Notes: generated by a model not told the origin, from the sequence alone. DNA of 64,000 bases from HGM04593 sp045661205 (GCA_045661205.1 JAZRFE010000025.1:30222-94221), one strand, 5' to 3'; shown: positions 8,571-17,568, counted from the first letter of the stretch. A program made the numbers and translations.

Positions 8571-9272
8571 ATGGCACTTTTTTACGCTCCCGAAATAGAA
8601 AAGACCTGGGAACTTCCCGAGGAAGAGGCCGCACACTGTCTGCGTGTGTTGCGTCTGAGCGAAGGCGACACACTCGAAGTCACCGACGGCAAAGGTAAAT
8701 TTTTCGTAGTAAAGATAGTCTCCACCGCCGGCAAACGCTGCAAAGTGGAGCCAATAGAGACCAAAAATATTGAGAAGAGCTGGAACGGCAAACTGACCAT
8801 TGCCATTGCACCCACAAAAAACATGGATCGCATGGAGTGGCTCGCCGAAAAAGCAACAGAGATTGGTTGGGACAGAGTGGTATTCCTCAACTGCCGTTTC
8901 TCGGAACGAAAAGTGGTGAAAACCGACAGAATAGAACGCATCGTAGTGTCGGCAATGAAACAGTCGTTGAAGTTCCATAAGCCCGAGATTGAAGAGATTA
9001 CCGACTTCAAGAAGTTCATCGCTGCCGAGCATAGTGGCAAAAAGTTCATCGCCCACTGCTACGACGAGCAGAAACATCCGCTGAGCGAGTGTCTCGCTAC
9101 CGGCGAAGATGCCACAATACTCATAGGCCCCGAAGGCGACTTCAGCAAAGAGGAGGTGGAGAGCGCAATAAAAGCAGGCTTCACCCCTGTAACTTTGGGC
9201 AATTCGCGTCTGCGCACCGAGACTGCAGGACTTGTGGCATGCCACACATTCATTATGAAAAACGAGCGCTGA
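8571..9272 (+). CDS. rsmE: 16S rRNA (uracil-1498-N3)-methyltransferase
   Basis: SPOUT-class methyltransferase that modifies U1498 of 16S rRNA, using S-adenosylmethionine. The 233-residue protein has the N-terminal PUA-like part (HCLRVLRLSEGD near residue 23) and the C-terminal knot with IGPEGDFSKEE near residue 184 and LGNSRLRTETA near 208, which make up the SAM pocket. Its stop codon overlaps the truA start (TGATGG), so the genes are coupled. Confidence 0.95.
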   Translation: MALFYAPEIEKTWELPEEEAAHCLRVLRLSEGDTLEVTDGKGKFFVVKIVSTAGKRCKVEPIETKNIEKSWNGKLTIAIAPTKNMDRMEWLAEKATEIGWDRVVFLNCRFSERKVVKTDRIERIVVSAMKQSLKFHKPEIEEITDFKKFIAAEHSGKKFIAHCYDEQKHPLSECLATGEDATILIGPEGDFSKEEVESAIKAGFTPVTLGNSRLRTETAGLVACHTFIMKNER

Positions 9273-10021
9273 TGGCAAGATATTTTATATATTTATCATA
9301 CGACGGCAGCAACTATCATGGTTGGCAGATACAGCCCAACGCCGCAACCGTGCAGGAGACCATCGAAAAGTCGCTCAGCCTGATAATGCGCCACCCGGTG
9401 GAGATTACCGGAGCCGGCCGCACCGACACAGGTGTGAACGCCTCGACCATGGTGGCACATGTTGATTTCCCCGAAGAAATCGACTGCAAACAGGTTGTCT
9501 ACCGTCTGAACAAACTGCTGCCACCCGACATTGCCATACACAGCATAAAGGCAGTAACAGAGAGTGCTCACGCAAGATTCGACGCCCTGTCGCGACGCTA
9601 CCGATACAACATTTCGACAGCAAAAAACCCCTTCACACGCCGTTACAGCTACCGCGTAACAGGCGAGCTTGACTTCGAGGCGATGAACCGCGCAGCAGCC
9701 ACACTGCCCGAGTACACCGACTTCACCAGCTTCAGCAAGCTGCACACCGACACCAAGACCAACAACTGCAAGGTGATGGTGGCAAGATGGGTGCAGACGG
9801 CAGACACCGAATGGTACTTCGAGATTGAGGCCGACCGTTTCCTGCGCAACATGGTGCGCGCCATCGTCGGCACGCTGCTGATGGTGGGTCGAGGCAAAAT
9901 AACAGTCGAAGCATTCAGAGAGATTATAACCAAGAAACAACGCTCCGAGGCCGGTGACTCGGCCGAGGCACAAGCCCTCTTCCTCGAAGAGGTTAAATAT
10001 CCCGAGAATTTATTCCTATGA
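9272..10021 (+). CDS. truA: tRNA pseudouridine(38-40) synthase
   Basis: Converts uridines 38-40 of the tRNA anticodon arm to pseudouridine. From the ATG at 9272 the protein is 249 residues, the normal size. The catalytic Asp is residue 52 in GAGRTDTGVNA. The RYRYNI segment, the SFSKLHTDTKTNNC segment and the RFLRNMVRAIVG helix near the C-terminus are all present. The gene begins in the rsmE stop codon and ends inside the next start codon, so rsmE, truA and the transporter are tightly packed. The neighbouring tRNA-Gln has a mismatch at the 31-39 pair, within the TruA target region, which is only a curiosity. Confidence 0.96.
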   Translation: MARYFIYLSYDGSNYHGWQIQPNAATVQETIEKSLSLIMRHPVEITGAGRTDTGVNASTMVAHVDFPEEIDCKQVVYRLNKLLPPDIAIHSIKAVTESAHARFDALSRRYRYNISTAKNPFTRRYSYRVTGELDFEAMNRAAATLPEYTDFTSFSKLHTDTKTNNCKVMVARWVQTADTEWYFEIEADRFLRNMVRAIVGTLLMVGRGKITVEAFREIITKKQRSEAGDSAEAQALFLEEVKYPENLFL

Positions 10022-10914
10022 TGTGGGTAGCACTAGCATTTATGTCGGCAGCACTGTTGGGCTGCTACGATTTTTTCAAAAAAGTATCGCTCAAGGAGAA
10101 CGCAGTGATTCCTGTGCTCTTCCTGAACACACTCTTTTCGGCACTGCTCTTTGCGCCGTTCATACTACTCTCGCACAGCGGCCACATAAGCACCGAAGCA
10201 CTCTTTGTACCCACAGCCGACCTACGCACCCACATGCTGCTAGCAATAAAAGCCGTCATAGTGCTAAGCTCGTGGATGTGTGGATATTTCGCAATGAAAC
10301 ATCTGCCCATAACCATTGTCTCGCCCATACAGGCCACACGACCGGTGATGGTGTTGCTGGGCGCGCTGCTCATATTCGGCGAACAACTGAACCTGAGCCA
10401 ATGGATAGGAGTGTCGGTGGCAATACTCTCCTTTTTCCTGCTGAGCAAGAGCGGAAAGAAAGAGGGAATAGATTTCAAGCACAATAAATGGGTGGCACTC
10501 GTGGTTGCCGCAGCTATATTGGGAGCCGTCAGCGCGCTGTATGACAAATATCTGATGCGAAGCCTCGCGCCAATGCTGGTGCAATCGTGGTTCAACCTGT
10601 ATCAGTGCCTGATGATGGCAGGGGTAATGTTGTTCCTGTGGTGGCCTGTGAGAAAAAAGAGCACACCCTTCAAATGGCGTTGGAGCATACTGCTTATATC
10701 TATCTTCCTAGGCATTGCCGACTTCTGCTACTTCTCGGCACTGGCTCAAGATGATGCACTCATTGCCGTTGTCTCCATGATACGACGCGGCAGCGTTATT
10801 GTCTCCTTTGCCTTCGGAGCAATCATTTTAAGAGAAAAGAACCTCAAGAGCAAAGCTTTTGACCTCGTACTTATATTAATCGGATTATTCTTCCTATATT
10901 TAGGCTCGAAATGA
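10018..10914 (+). CDS. EamA/DMT-family transporter
   Basis: A 298-residue inner-membrane protein with ten predicted hydrophobic helices arranged as two EamA-type halves (about residues 1-140 and 155-298). Recognisable features are the IVSPIQATRPVMVLLGALL helix and the mirrored VVSMIRRGSVIVSFAFGA segment in the second half. The family exports or imports metabolites such as amino acids; the substrate cannot be read from the sequence. The ATG at 10018 overlaps the truA stop; a second ATG at 10021 is equally possible. The downstream gene overlaps by 4 bp. Confidence 0.82.
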   Translation: MMWVALAFMSAALLGCYDFFKKVSLKENAVIPVLFLNTLFSALLFAPFILLSHSGHISTEALFVPTADLRTHMLLAIKAVIVLSSWMCGYFAMKHLPITIVSPIQATRPVMVLLGALLIFGEQLNLSQWIGVSVAILSFFLLSKSGKKEGIDFKHNKWVALVVAAAILGAVSALYDKYLMRSLAPMLVQSWFNLYQCLMMAGVMLFLWWPVRKKSTPFKWRWSILLISIFLGIADFCYFSALAQDDALIAVVSMIRRGSVIVSFAFGAIILREKNLKSKAFDLVLILIGLFFLYLGSK

Positions 10915-11531
10915 GAAAGTTAGTTTACATATTTACACTTCTTGCGTTTGCCTGCGTAGCAAATGCACGTGAAATGCGCGACATATTCCTGGAAATGCCC
11001 GACAGCATCATCCCCCTGCTGACACAGAACAACCGCGCCGACTGCGTGGATTTTCTCGACGCAAAGATGAAAGCCCGCGTAACGAACAGACTCGACGGAC
11101 AATCGGAACTGCTGGAACTTACCCCTGATTATCTGAAGATGAAGCTCACTGCACACACTTTCTTGCAGATGAAACTGTTGCCATGCTCGTCGGGCGATAC
11201 CATAATATGTATGATAAACACCGTCTGCGCCGAGGCAAACGACAGTCGCATACGTTTCTACACTAAGGAGTGGAAAGAGGTGACACCCACCAAAAAGTTG
11301 TTCAAGAAACCACAGACAAGAGAGTTTTTCACAGCCGGCGACTCGCTCGAAAAGATATTGCTCATAGCCGATATTTACCTTGTAGAACTGACACTCTCGC
11401 CATCGACAAACACATTGCAGGCAAACTACACAATGCCCTCGTACATGACACGCAGCGACTCGCTCTTTGTAACCAAGAGCATGCACCCCATAAACTTCCG
11501 CTGGACAGGAAAGGCCTTTGAACAAGAGTAG
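10911..11531 (+). CDS. DUF3256-like exported protein
   Basis: A 206-residue protein with a clear signal peptide (MRKLVYIFTLLAFACVANA). The mature part starts with REMRDIFLEMPDSIIPLLTQ and contains NNRADCVDFLDAKMKA, a pattern I recognise from the Bacteroidales-specific DUF3256 family of about 200 residues, probably periplasmic. No enzyme motif is visible and the function is unknown. It is the last gene of the rsmE-truA-transporter run (4-bp overlap with the transporter). An imperfect hairpin at 11562-11580 follows the stop but lacks a T run. Confidence 0.68.
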   Translation: MRKLVYIFTLLAFACVANAREMRDIFLEMPDSIIPLLTQNNRADCVDFLDAKMKARVTNRLDGQSELLELTPDYLKMKLTAHTFLQMKLLPCSSGDTIICMINTVCAEANDSRIRFYTKEWKEVTPTKKLFKKPQTREFFTAGDSLEKILLIADIYLVELTLSPSTNTLQANYTMPSYMTRSDSLFVTKSMHPINFRWTGKAFEQE

Positions 11532-11601
11532 CACAATCGTTTTTTGGGGTATCTCGTGCGAGAGAGCATCATAAGCTCTCAAAGCACAAAATATATACAA
11601 G

Positions 11602-11628
11602 AAAAAAGCATCGCTTTTGCGATGCTTT
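11602..11628 (-). terminator. Terminator of tRNA-Gln
   Basis: The 7-bp stem GCATCGC/GCGATGC (11608-11614, 11619-11625) with a TTTT loop is flanked by A/T pairs and followed on the minus strand by six T. It lies 6 bp after the tRNA 3' end. It may also stop the converging DUF3256 transcript weakly. Confidence 0.8.
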
Positions 11629-11634
11629 CTCTTG

Positions 11635-11705
11635 TTGACCGACAAGGACTCGAACCTTGAATGACAGGACCAGAATCTGTAGTGTTACCATTACACCATC
11701 GGTCA
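11635..11705 (-). tRNA. tRNA-Gln (anticodon CTG)
   Basis: The minus strand folds into a cloverleaf: acceptor TGACCGA with TCGGTCA, a D-loop with GTAATGGTAAC, anticodon loop TTCTGGT giving CTG, and a T arm AAGG/CCTT with TTCGAGT. Discriminator A follows; CCA is not encoded. The anticodon stem ACAGA/CCTGT has an A-C mismatch at pair 31-39. The stretch 11532-11946 holds only this tRNA, its promoter and terminator, and the rsfS promoter. Confidence 0.93.
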
Positions 11706-11721
11706 ATTCCCGTTTGCGATG

Positions 11722-11729
11722 CAAAGGTA
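11722..11729 (-). promoter_or_regulatory. -7 box for tRNA-Gln
   Basis: The minus strand reads TACCTTTG followed by C, an exact consensus, 16 bp upstream of the mature tRNA 5' end. The upstream side is a very A/T-rich tract. Confidence 0.65.
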
Positions 11730-11824
11730 GTACTTTTTTTGCAAAAAAAAATGTTTTTGCCATTTTTTTTCGTAAAAAAGCTAAAAAAAAATTGCAACGG
11801 GGCATTTTGATACACAAAAGAGAC

Positions 11825-11832
11825 TATCTTTG
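11825..11832 (+). promoter_or_regulatory. -7 box for the rsfS-ftsH-cdsA unit
   Basis: TATCTTTG followed by C matches the consensus. A TTTG at 11806-11809 lies upstream, but the spacing of 15 bp is shorter than usual. The leader to the rsfS ATG would be about 107 nt. Confidence 0.55.
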
Positions 11833-11946
11833 CAAAGAAAATAGCGAAAAACAGTGCCAAGAACCACTAAAAGTAGAAATTCGGTACTCACGCATATTTC
11901 AAAAAAAACAAAGAATAAAAAGAAATCATATCTAAAAGAATCATTC

Positions 11947-12315
11947 ATGTCGGAGACAATAGACACAAAAGTTCTCTTAAAAGAGATTACAGAGGCCATT
12001 CAGGAGAAAAAAGGTAAAGGAATAGTCATAGCCGATTTGACAAAATTGGGAAACACTATATGCGATTATTTCGTTATATGCAACGGTAACTCACCCACAC
12101 AGGTGAGTGCTATCACCGACTCGGTGGAGTACATGGTGAAGAAAGCGACAGGCTACCGCCCTATCTCTATCGACGGACTGCGCAATGCACAATGGGTGGC
12201 GATAGACTACGGCGAAGTGCTTGTACACATTTTCATGCCCGAGACACGTGAGTTCTACGACATTGACCATTTGTGGGCAGATGCAAAACTTGAAACAATC
12301 CCCGACCTTGATTAA
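11947..12315 (+). CDS. rsfS: Ribosome silencing factor
   Basis: RsfS (Iojap/YbeB family) binds ribosomal protein uL14 and blocks subunit joining when nutrients are short. The 122-residue protein has the family core: AIQEKKGKGIVIADL, the CDYFVICNGNSPTQV strand and the GEVLVHIFMPETREFYDIDHLW C-terminus. I take the ATG at 11947; the in-frame extension upstream is lysine-rich leader sequence. It is followed 5 bp later by ftsH, an arrangement common in Bacteroidales. Confidence 0.94.
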   Translation: MSETIDTKVLLKEITEAIQEKKGKGIVIADLTKLGNTICDYFVICNGNSPTQVSAITDSVEYMVKKATGYRPISIDGLRNAQWVAIDYGEVLVHIFMPETREFYDIDHLWADAKLETIPDLD

Positions 12316-12320
12316 TAACC

Positions 12321-14321
12321 ATGCCTAAAGAGATAAAACAACCTAAAAAAGCGCCTCAGTTCAACTTCACATGGCTATACATTATAGCCGGTGCAGTGTT
12401 GCTGTTTATATATATGAACGGCGAGAGTGGTGGTTCCATGATAAAAGATGCCGACTACACCGAGCTGAAAGGCTATATTGAAAAAGGATATGTAAGCGAG
12501 ATTACCGTTTACGACAACGACGAGGTGGAGGCATACATCTACCCCGACTCGGCTAAATATATCTTCCCCGAGCGCAAAGCACGCATCGGCGAACGCGCTG
12601 CTGTGATGTCACAGATAGGCTCGAAAGAGAAGTTCGAGGAGTTCATCGACACACAAGAGGCCAATGGAAAATATTCAGGTACGGTAAAATATGACACCAA
12701 GCCCGACTATTGGGGCAACATGTTCTGGAACATATTCCCCTTGATAGCCTTTGTAGGAATATGGATATTCCTGATGCGTCGCATGAGCGGTGGCGGAGGC
12801 GCGCAGGGCGGAGTGTTCAATGTGGGCAAGTCCAAGGCCAAACTTTTCGAGAAAGACGACAAAAACCGCGTAACATTCAAGGATGTTGCCGGCCAGGAGG
12901 GTGCAAAACAGGAGGTACAGGAGATTGTGGACTTTCTGCGCAACCCCCAACGATATACCGACCTGGGAGGTAAAATACCCAAAGGAGCTCTGCTCGTGGG
13001 TCCTCCGGGAACAGGTAAGACCCTGCTCGCCAAGGCTGTTGCCGGCGAAGCAGAAGTGCCTTTCTTCTCGCTTTCGGGCTCGGACTTTGTGGAGATGTTC
13101 GTAGGTGTGGGTGCATCGCGCGTGCGCGACCTTTTCCGTCAGGCAAAGGAGAAAGCCCCCTGTATCATTTTCATAGACGAGATTGACGCTGTGGGTCGTG
13201 CCCGTGGCAAAAACCCCTCGATGGGTGGCAACGACGAGCGCGAGAACACTCTAAACCAGTTGCTCACCGAAATGGACGGATTCGGCACAAACAGCGGTAT
13301 CATCATTATGGCCGCAACCAACCGAGTGGATATTCTCGACAAGGCACTGCTGCGTGCAGGCCGTTTCGACAGACAGATATATGTAGACTTGCCCGACTTG
13401 AACGAGCGTAAAGAGGTGTTCGGAGTGCATCTGCGCCCGCTGAAACTCGATGAGTCGGTAGATGTAGACCTGCTTGCACGCCAGACTCCCGGATTCTCGG
13501 GTGCCGACATTGCCAATGTGTGCAACGAGGCGGCACTCATCGCTGCACGTCACGAAAAAAAGGCTGTTGACAAGCAGGACTTCCTCGACGCGGTAGACCG
13601 TATCATCGGCGGACTGGAGAAAAAGACCAAGGTGATGACCGACAAGGAGAAGAGAACAATTGCATTGCACGAGGCTGGACACGCTACCCTATCGTGGTTC
13701 CTCGAGCATGCCAACCCCTTGATAAAAGTTACCATCGTGCCTCGCGGCAGAGCGTTGGGTGCAGCATGGTATCTGCCCGAAGAGCGACAAATTACCACCA
13801 AAGAGCAGATGCTCGACGAGATGTGCGCCATTCTCGGTGGTCGCGCTGCCGAAGAGCTTTTCATCGGCAGAATATCTACGGGAGCGATGAACGACCTTGA
13901 GCGCGTAACCAAGCAGGCATACGGAATGATTGCTTATGCCGGCATGAGCGACAAACTTGCCAACCTATGCTACTACAATAACGCAGAGGCGAGTTTCCAG
14001 AGACCTTACAGCGAAAAGACAGCCGAGCTTATCGACAACGAGGTGAAAGAGATGATCAGAGAGCAGTACGAACGTGCCAAACGCATGCTCACCGAGCACA
14101 GCGAGGGACATCATCGCCTTGCCGACCTGCTGCTTGAGCGCGAAGTAATCTTTGCCGAGGATGTCGAGAAAATTTTCGGCAAACGTCTCTGGACATCGCG
14201 TAGCGAAGAGATATTCGAAAAGAATGAATCGAACGAAACAAACACAAATATTAACGAACACGAAACCCCGCAGGAGAATGCAACCGACAGCGAGGCGAGT
14301 GAAAAGACTACAAATCTATGA
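12321..14321 (+). CDS. ftsH: ATP-dependent zinc metalloprotease FtsH
   Basis: Inner-membrane AAA+ protease for membrane-protein quality control and regulated degradation, including control of LPS synthesis in Gram-negatives. The 666-residue protein has two transmembrane helices (about residues 18-32 and 133-152) around a periplasmic domain. The AAA domain carries Walker A GPPGTGKT at 227-234, Walker B FIDEID at 284-289 and the second region of homology near 333-349. The zinc site HEAGH is at 450-454. After about residue 630 the C-terminus is a low-complexity acidic, Asn/Thr/Glu-rich tail. The stop overlaps the cdsA start by 4 bp. Confidence 0.97.
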   Translation: MPKEIKQPKKAPQFNFTWLYIIAGAVLLFIYMNGESGGSMIKDADYTELKGYIEKGYVSEITVYDNDEVEAYIYPDSAKYIFPERKARIGERAAVMSQIGSKEKFEEFIDTQEANGKYSGTVKYDTKPDYWGNMFWNIFPLIAFVGIWIFLMRRMSGGGGAQGGVFNVGKSKAKLFEKDDKNRVTFKDVAGQEGAKQEVQEIVDFLRNPQRYTDLGGKIPKGALLVGPPGTGKTLLAKAVAGEAEVPFFSLSGSDFVEMFVGVGASRVRDLFRQAKEKAPCIIFIDEIDAVGRARGKNPSMGGNDERENTLNQLLTEMDGFGTNSGIIIMAATNRVDILDKALLRAGRFDRQIYVDLPDLNERKEVFGVHLRPLKLDESVDVDLLARQTPGFSGADIANVCNEAALIAARHEKKAVDKQDFLDAVDRIIGGLEKKTKVMTDKEKRTIALHEAGHATLSWFLEHANPLIKVTIVPRGRALGAAWYLPEERQITTKEQMLDEMCAILGGRAAEELFIGRISTGAMNDLERVTKQAYGMIAYAGMSDKLANLCYYNNAEASFQRPYSEKTAELIDNEVKEMIREQYERAKRMLTEHSEGHHRLADLLLEREVIFAEDVEKIFGKRLWTSRSEEIFEKNESNETNTNINEHETPQENATDSEASEKTTNL

Positions 14322-15151
14322 AAAAGTTATTAGTTAGAGTGGCTACGGGAGCAGTTTTCGGACTTGTTCTGCTTGCGTCAATTCTGTACAACAATCTCAC
14401 TTTCGGTGCACTCTTTGCACTGGTTACATGCCTTGCAGTGAATGAGTTCTGCAACCTTGTACACGACTACAAAAAGACCACTTTCAGCACTCCCATCGCC
14501 GTAGTGGGCGGACTTTATCTGTTCCTCGCATTCTTTTTTATGGACAAGGTGGCAATACCCTTCATGCTGTTCGTTCCCTACATAACACTCGTTGCATTTA
14601 TATTTGTACGCGAGCTTTACAGAAACGATGGTAGCAGCCCACTCGACAATTTCGCCTACTTTGCATTGTCGCAGTTGTACGCAGCCCTTCCCTTTGCACT
14701 GCTCAACAAACTGACAACTTTCGGCCCGGGTGTATATAATTACATCATGCCCCTGTCGATATTCATATTCTTGTGGTGTAGCGACAGCGGTGCCTACTTT
14801 GTAGGTTCGGCAATAGGTCGCAGAAGACTTTTCGAGCGTATCTCTCCCAAAAAATCGTGGGAAGGCTCTATTGGCGGCGGTGTGCTTGCACTCGTTGCAG
14901 CCTACGTGCTGTCGCTCTTCTACTCATCGCTAGGCACATTTGAATGGATGGGCATGGCAGCAGTGGTAGTGATTGCAGGCACATGGGGCGACCTCATAGA
15001 GTCGTGCATGAAACGTGAGATGGGAATAAAAGACTCGGGCAACATTCTGCCCGGTCATGGTGGTATTCTCGACCGCTTCGACAGTGCTATTCTTGCTATC
15101 CCCGCGGTAGTTGTATACCTTTACATCTTAGGCGCATTCAACATTTTGTAA
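14318..15151 (+). CDS. cdsA: Phosphatidate cytidylyltransferase
   Basis: Makes CDP-diacylglycerol from CTP and phosphatidic acid, the branch point of membrane phospholipid synthesis. The 277-residue protein has about eight hydrophobic helices and the family signature near residues 232-258: GDLIESCMKREMGIKDSG, then the LPGHGGILDRFDS segment with the conserved Asp residues. Its first codons overlap the ftsH stop. The last 31 bp overlap the converging 3' end of lpxB, leaving no room for a separate terminator. Confidence 0.95.
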   Translation: MKKLLVRVATGAVFGLVLLASILYNNLTFGALFALVTCLAVNEFCNLVHDYKKTTFSTPIAVVGGLYLFLAFFFMDKVAIPFMLFVPYITLVAFIFVRELYRNDGSSPLDNFAYFALSQLYAALPFALLNKLTTFGPGVYNYIMPLSIFIFLWCSDSGAYFVGSAIGRRRLFERISPKKSWEGSIGGGVLALVAAYVLSLFYSSLGTFEWMGMAAVVVIAGTWGDLIESCMKREMGIKDSGNILPGHGGILDRFDSAILAIPAVVVYLYILGAFNIL

Positions 15152-16263
15152 ATAGCTTCGGCTGCGTGATGCGAAGCGCCTGCCGGACCTAATATTTCAA
15201 TCATCCTGTCATACTCCTTGAACATGCGATTTCTGTAATCGGAATCCTGTTCAAGGAGTTTTTTCAGCTCTGCATTGAGGCAGATGGGAGACATGGTGTC
15301 GGCAACAAGTTCGGTAACAACCTCTCTGTCGGCAATGAGGTTCACAAGCGAGACATATTTTACCTTCAAGAACATACGACGCAACCACGAATAGAATTTG
15401 GGCATGGGAGTGGCATAACACACCACCTGAGGCACGCGGAAGAGTGCCGTCTCCAGTGTAGCCGTTCCCGAAGTAACAAGCGCCGCATGTGAGTGCATAA
15501 GCAGACGGTAGGTACCCTGGAACAGATGGGCGTTGCGACCCTGCAAATACTTTGCATAATACTCTTTGTCGATGCCCGGAGCTTTGGCTATCACAGGCAC
15601 ATAGTCGGGATATTTCTCCATTGCATCGAGCATCATGGGCAGATTGCCATCAATCTCTTGTTTTCGACTGCCGGCAAGCAGAGCCACGATCTTTTTATCG
15701 GGCAAGGCTGCGGCAGCAAGAAACTCGGCACGAGTCTCGCTGTATGTGTCGCGATAGGCCGCAACTGCATCGACACAAGGGTTGCCCACGTAGTTTATCT
15801 TGTAGTCGTGCTTTTTGAAAAACTCCACCTCAAAAGGCAATATAGAGAAAAGTGCATCGATATCGCGCTTGATATTCTTGATGCGATGCTCTTTCCATGC
15901 CCATATTTTGGGGGAAATATAATAATAGACAGGAATGTCGGTATTCTTGTGGACATATTCGGCAATTTTGAGGTTGAAACCGGGATAATCGACAAGAATA
16001 AGAACATCGGGACACCACTCAACAACATCTTTTTTACACATGCTCATGTTGGAAAATATTGTCCTGAGATGCAGAAGCACAGGTACAAAGCCCATATAGG
16101 CAAGCTCTTTGTAGTGCTTCACGCGCGTACCGCCGACAGCAGTCATCAGGTCGCCGCCGAAAAAGCGGAACTGCGCTTGGGGGTCAATCTCTTTGATAGC
16201 TTTCATCAGATTGGAGGCATGAAGGTCGCCCGACGCCTCGCCAACTATAAGATAGTATTTCAT
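15121..16263 (-). CDS. lpxB: Lipid-A-disaccharide synthase
   Basis: Family GT19 glycosyltransferase that joins UDP-2,3-diacylglucosamine and 2,3-diacylglucosamine-1-phosphate to form the lipid A disaccharide at the cytoplasmic face of the inner membrane. The protein has 380 residues. The N-terminus YYLIVGEASGDLHASNL carries the conserved GEaSGD motif. YYISPKIWAWKE lies near residue 115, LLAGSRKQEI near 215 and TSGTATLETAL near 290. It is the last gene of a unit with surE and GH16 (29-bp gap), and its 3' end crosses into cdsA. The window thus supplies one lipid A and one phospholipid step from opposite strands. Confidence 0.95.
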   Translation of the reverse strand: MKYYLIVGEASGDLHASNLMKAIKEIDPQAQFRFFGGDLMTAVGGTRVKHYKELAYMGFVPVLLHLRTIFSNMSMCKKDVVEWCPDVLILVDYPGFNLKIAEYVHKNTDIPVYYYISPKIWAWKEHRIKNIKRDIDALFSILPFEVEFFKKHDYKINYVGNPCVDAVAAYRDTYSETRAEFLAAAALPDKKIVALLAGSRKQEIDGNLPMMLDAMEKYPDYVPVIAKAPGIDKEYYAKYLQGRNAHLFQGTYRLLMHSHAALVTSGTATLETALFRVPQVVCYATPMPKFYSWLRRMFLKVKYVSLVNLIADREVVTELVADTMSPICLNAELKKLLEQDSDYRNRMFKEYDRMIEILGPAGASHHAAEAIYKMLNAPKM

Positions 16264-16292
16264 TGTGCCGTAATTTTACATTAAAACAACAT

Positions 16293-17534
16293 TTATTTAC
16301 CGTAAACGCGGATATAATCGACATACATATCAGAGCCGTTTCCGTAGCGTTCGAGGTCTATTTTCCAGCCGCTTATTCCACCTATCGCATAGTTCACCAT
16401 GAACAGATGCGGGAAATCGCGAGAGATATTATTTGTAGGGTGTCTGAAAACCTCTATGTCGTCGAGATAATAGACTGTCTCTTTGAGTCCTATATACAAT
16501 CCATAGGTGTGGAAAGTGGTGGACCACGACGAACGACCACCCACCGATAGCATGTCTATGCTCTTATAGAGAGCCTTGCGAGGCTGCCCATCTTCGTCGC
16601 GCTGTTCCCAAAAATGAGTCGTACAATTATAGCCCCAAAAATCGGGATTGCCCTCGCCCTGACCACCATAAGCCTCGATGATGTCAAGCTCGTCACCGGG
16701 GGCAGGACGTATCTGATTTACAGTCCAGAAGGCAGGCCATGTACCCGGTGCCGACTGAGCCACGAAACGACACTCAAGATAGCATGGTGCTTTGAACCAA
16801 AAGCCCTCGCCATCCATGTTCACCGAAGCAATAAGACCTGTGCTGCCTTTGCTGCCATCGCGTTTGCGTGCTGCAATTTTAAGATAGGTATCCACGCGTG
16901 AGAAAGGATTGTCCACGCTACTTACATCAGTAAAAGGCCAACCGCTAAAGTCGCCCGAGAGAGGTTTGTGGGCATTGTATCGTGCTCCGCGGCCATCGTC
17001 GGATATTGAGAGTTCGCCATCAAAATCGTCCGAGAAAATAAGCTTCAATCCCCGAGCTGCGGGAGGCACTGTCGCAGGTATCCCCTGACGCCACTTCACT
17101 CCGCCCTTATTATAGAGTTGAAGCTCGAATATATCTTTTTTACCATTTTCGGATGCAGCATATATACGCACAGTCATCGGGCCATGCGGCAAGGAGTCGG
17201 CATTGAAGCGGAAACTGCCGCGACCATCTTTTTTCAGTTTTATCCCTTTGGGAGTCAAATTAATATCGCGCCCCCACTGCGCATTATCCTTTTCATTGCC
17301 GAAGCCCCAACACATTGCCTTGGCATACTGCATTTCGGGAGCAACAAACTTCACCTCGACCCTGCCAGAGACATCGCTGCGGCACTCGGGCTGCAACAAA
17401 CGGATAGCCTGCACCCAATCCTCTTTTTTTACACCCTGCCCGAAATCAAAATCGAGCAGACGCAACTTTTGCGCCGACAAACTGCCGCCGAAGAGAAAAG
17501 CAAACAGGAGCAAAAACAGAGGACTTTTAACCAT
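16293..17534 (-). CDS. Secreted family 16 glycoside hydrolase
   Basis: A 413-residue exported protein: signal peptide at about 1-21, a beta-rich region of unknown type from about 25 to 155, and a GH16 jelly-roll catalytic domain from about 162 to 413. The active-site pattern ELDIIE at residues 282-287 gives E282 as likely nucleophile, D284 as helper and E287 as acid/base. WPAFW precedes it and the C-terminal YVDYIRVY strand is typical. GH16 enzymes cleave beta-1,3 or beta-1,4 bonds in glucans or galactans; the exact substrate is unclear. No SusC/SusD pair is nearby, unlike polysaccharide-utilisation loci. It sits between surE (34-bp gap) and lpxB (29-bp gap), so it is probably co-transcribed with them. 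Confidence 0.88.
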   Translation of the reverse strand: MVKSPLFLLLFAFLFGGSLSAQKLRLLDFDFGQGVKKEDWVQAIRLLQPECRSDVSGRVEVKFVAPEMQYAKAMCWGFGNEKDNAQWGRDINLTPKGIKLKKDGRGSFRFNADSLPHGPMTVRIYAASENGKKDIFELQLYNKGGVKWRQGIPATVPPAARGLKLIFSDDFDGELSISDDGRGARYNAHKPLSGDFSGWPFTDVSSVDNPFSRVDTYLKIAARKRDGSKGSTGLIASVNMDGEGFWFKAPCYLECRFVAQSAPGTWPAFWTVNQIRPAPGDELDIIEAYGGQGEGNPDFWGYNCTTHFWEQRDEDGQPRKALYKSIDMLSVGGRSSWSTTFHTYGLYIGLKETVYYLDDIEVFRHPTNNISRDFPHLFMVNYAIGGISGWKIDLERYGNGSDMYVDYIRVYGK

Positions 17535-17568
17535 GAATAGTAATAAAAAATTAATAACAACTTTGGCG

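Noticed and set aside
8334..9278. A 314-codon minus-strand frame opposite the nuclease and rsmE genes
   Set aside because: Crosses two well-supported genes and has unusual Cys/Phe/His-rich composition typical of antisense frames.
10955..10980. CACGTGAAA resembling half of a parS site
   Set aside because: Only the centre and right half match; the left half does not. Other CACGTG sites (for example near 17731, 21558, 53070) fit even less.
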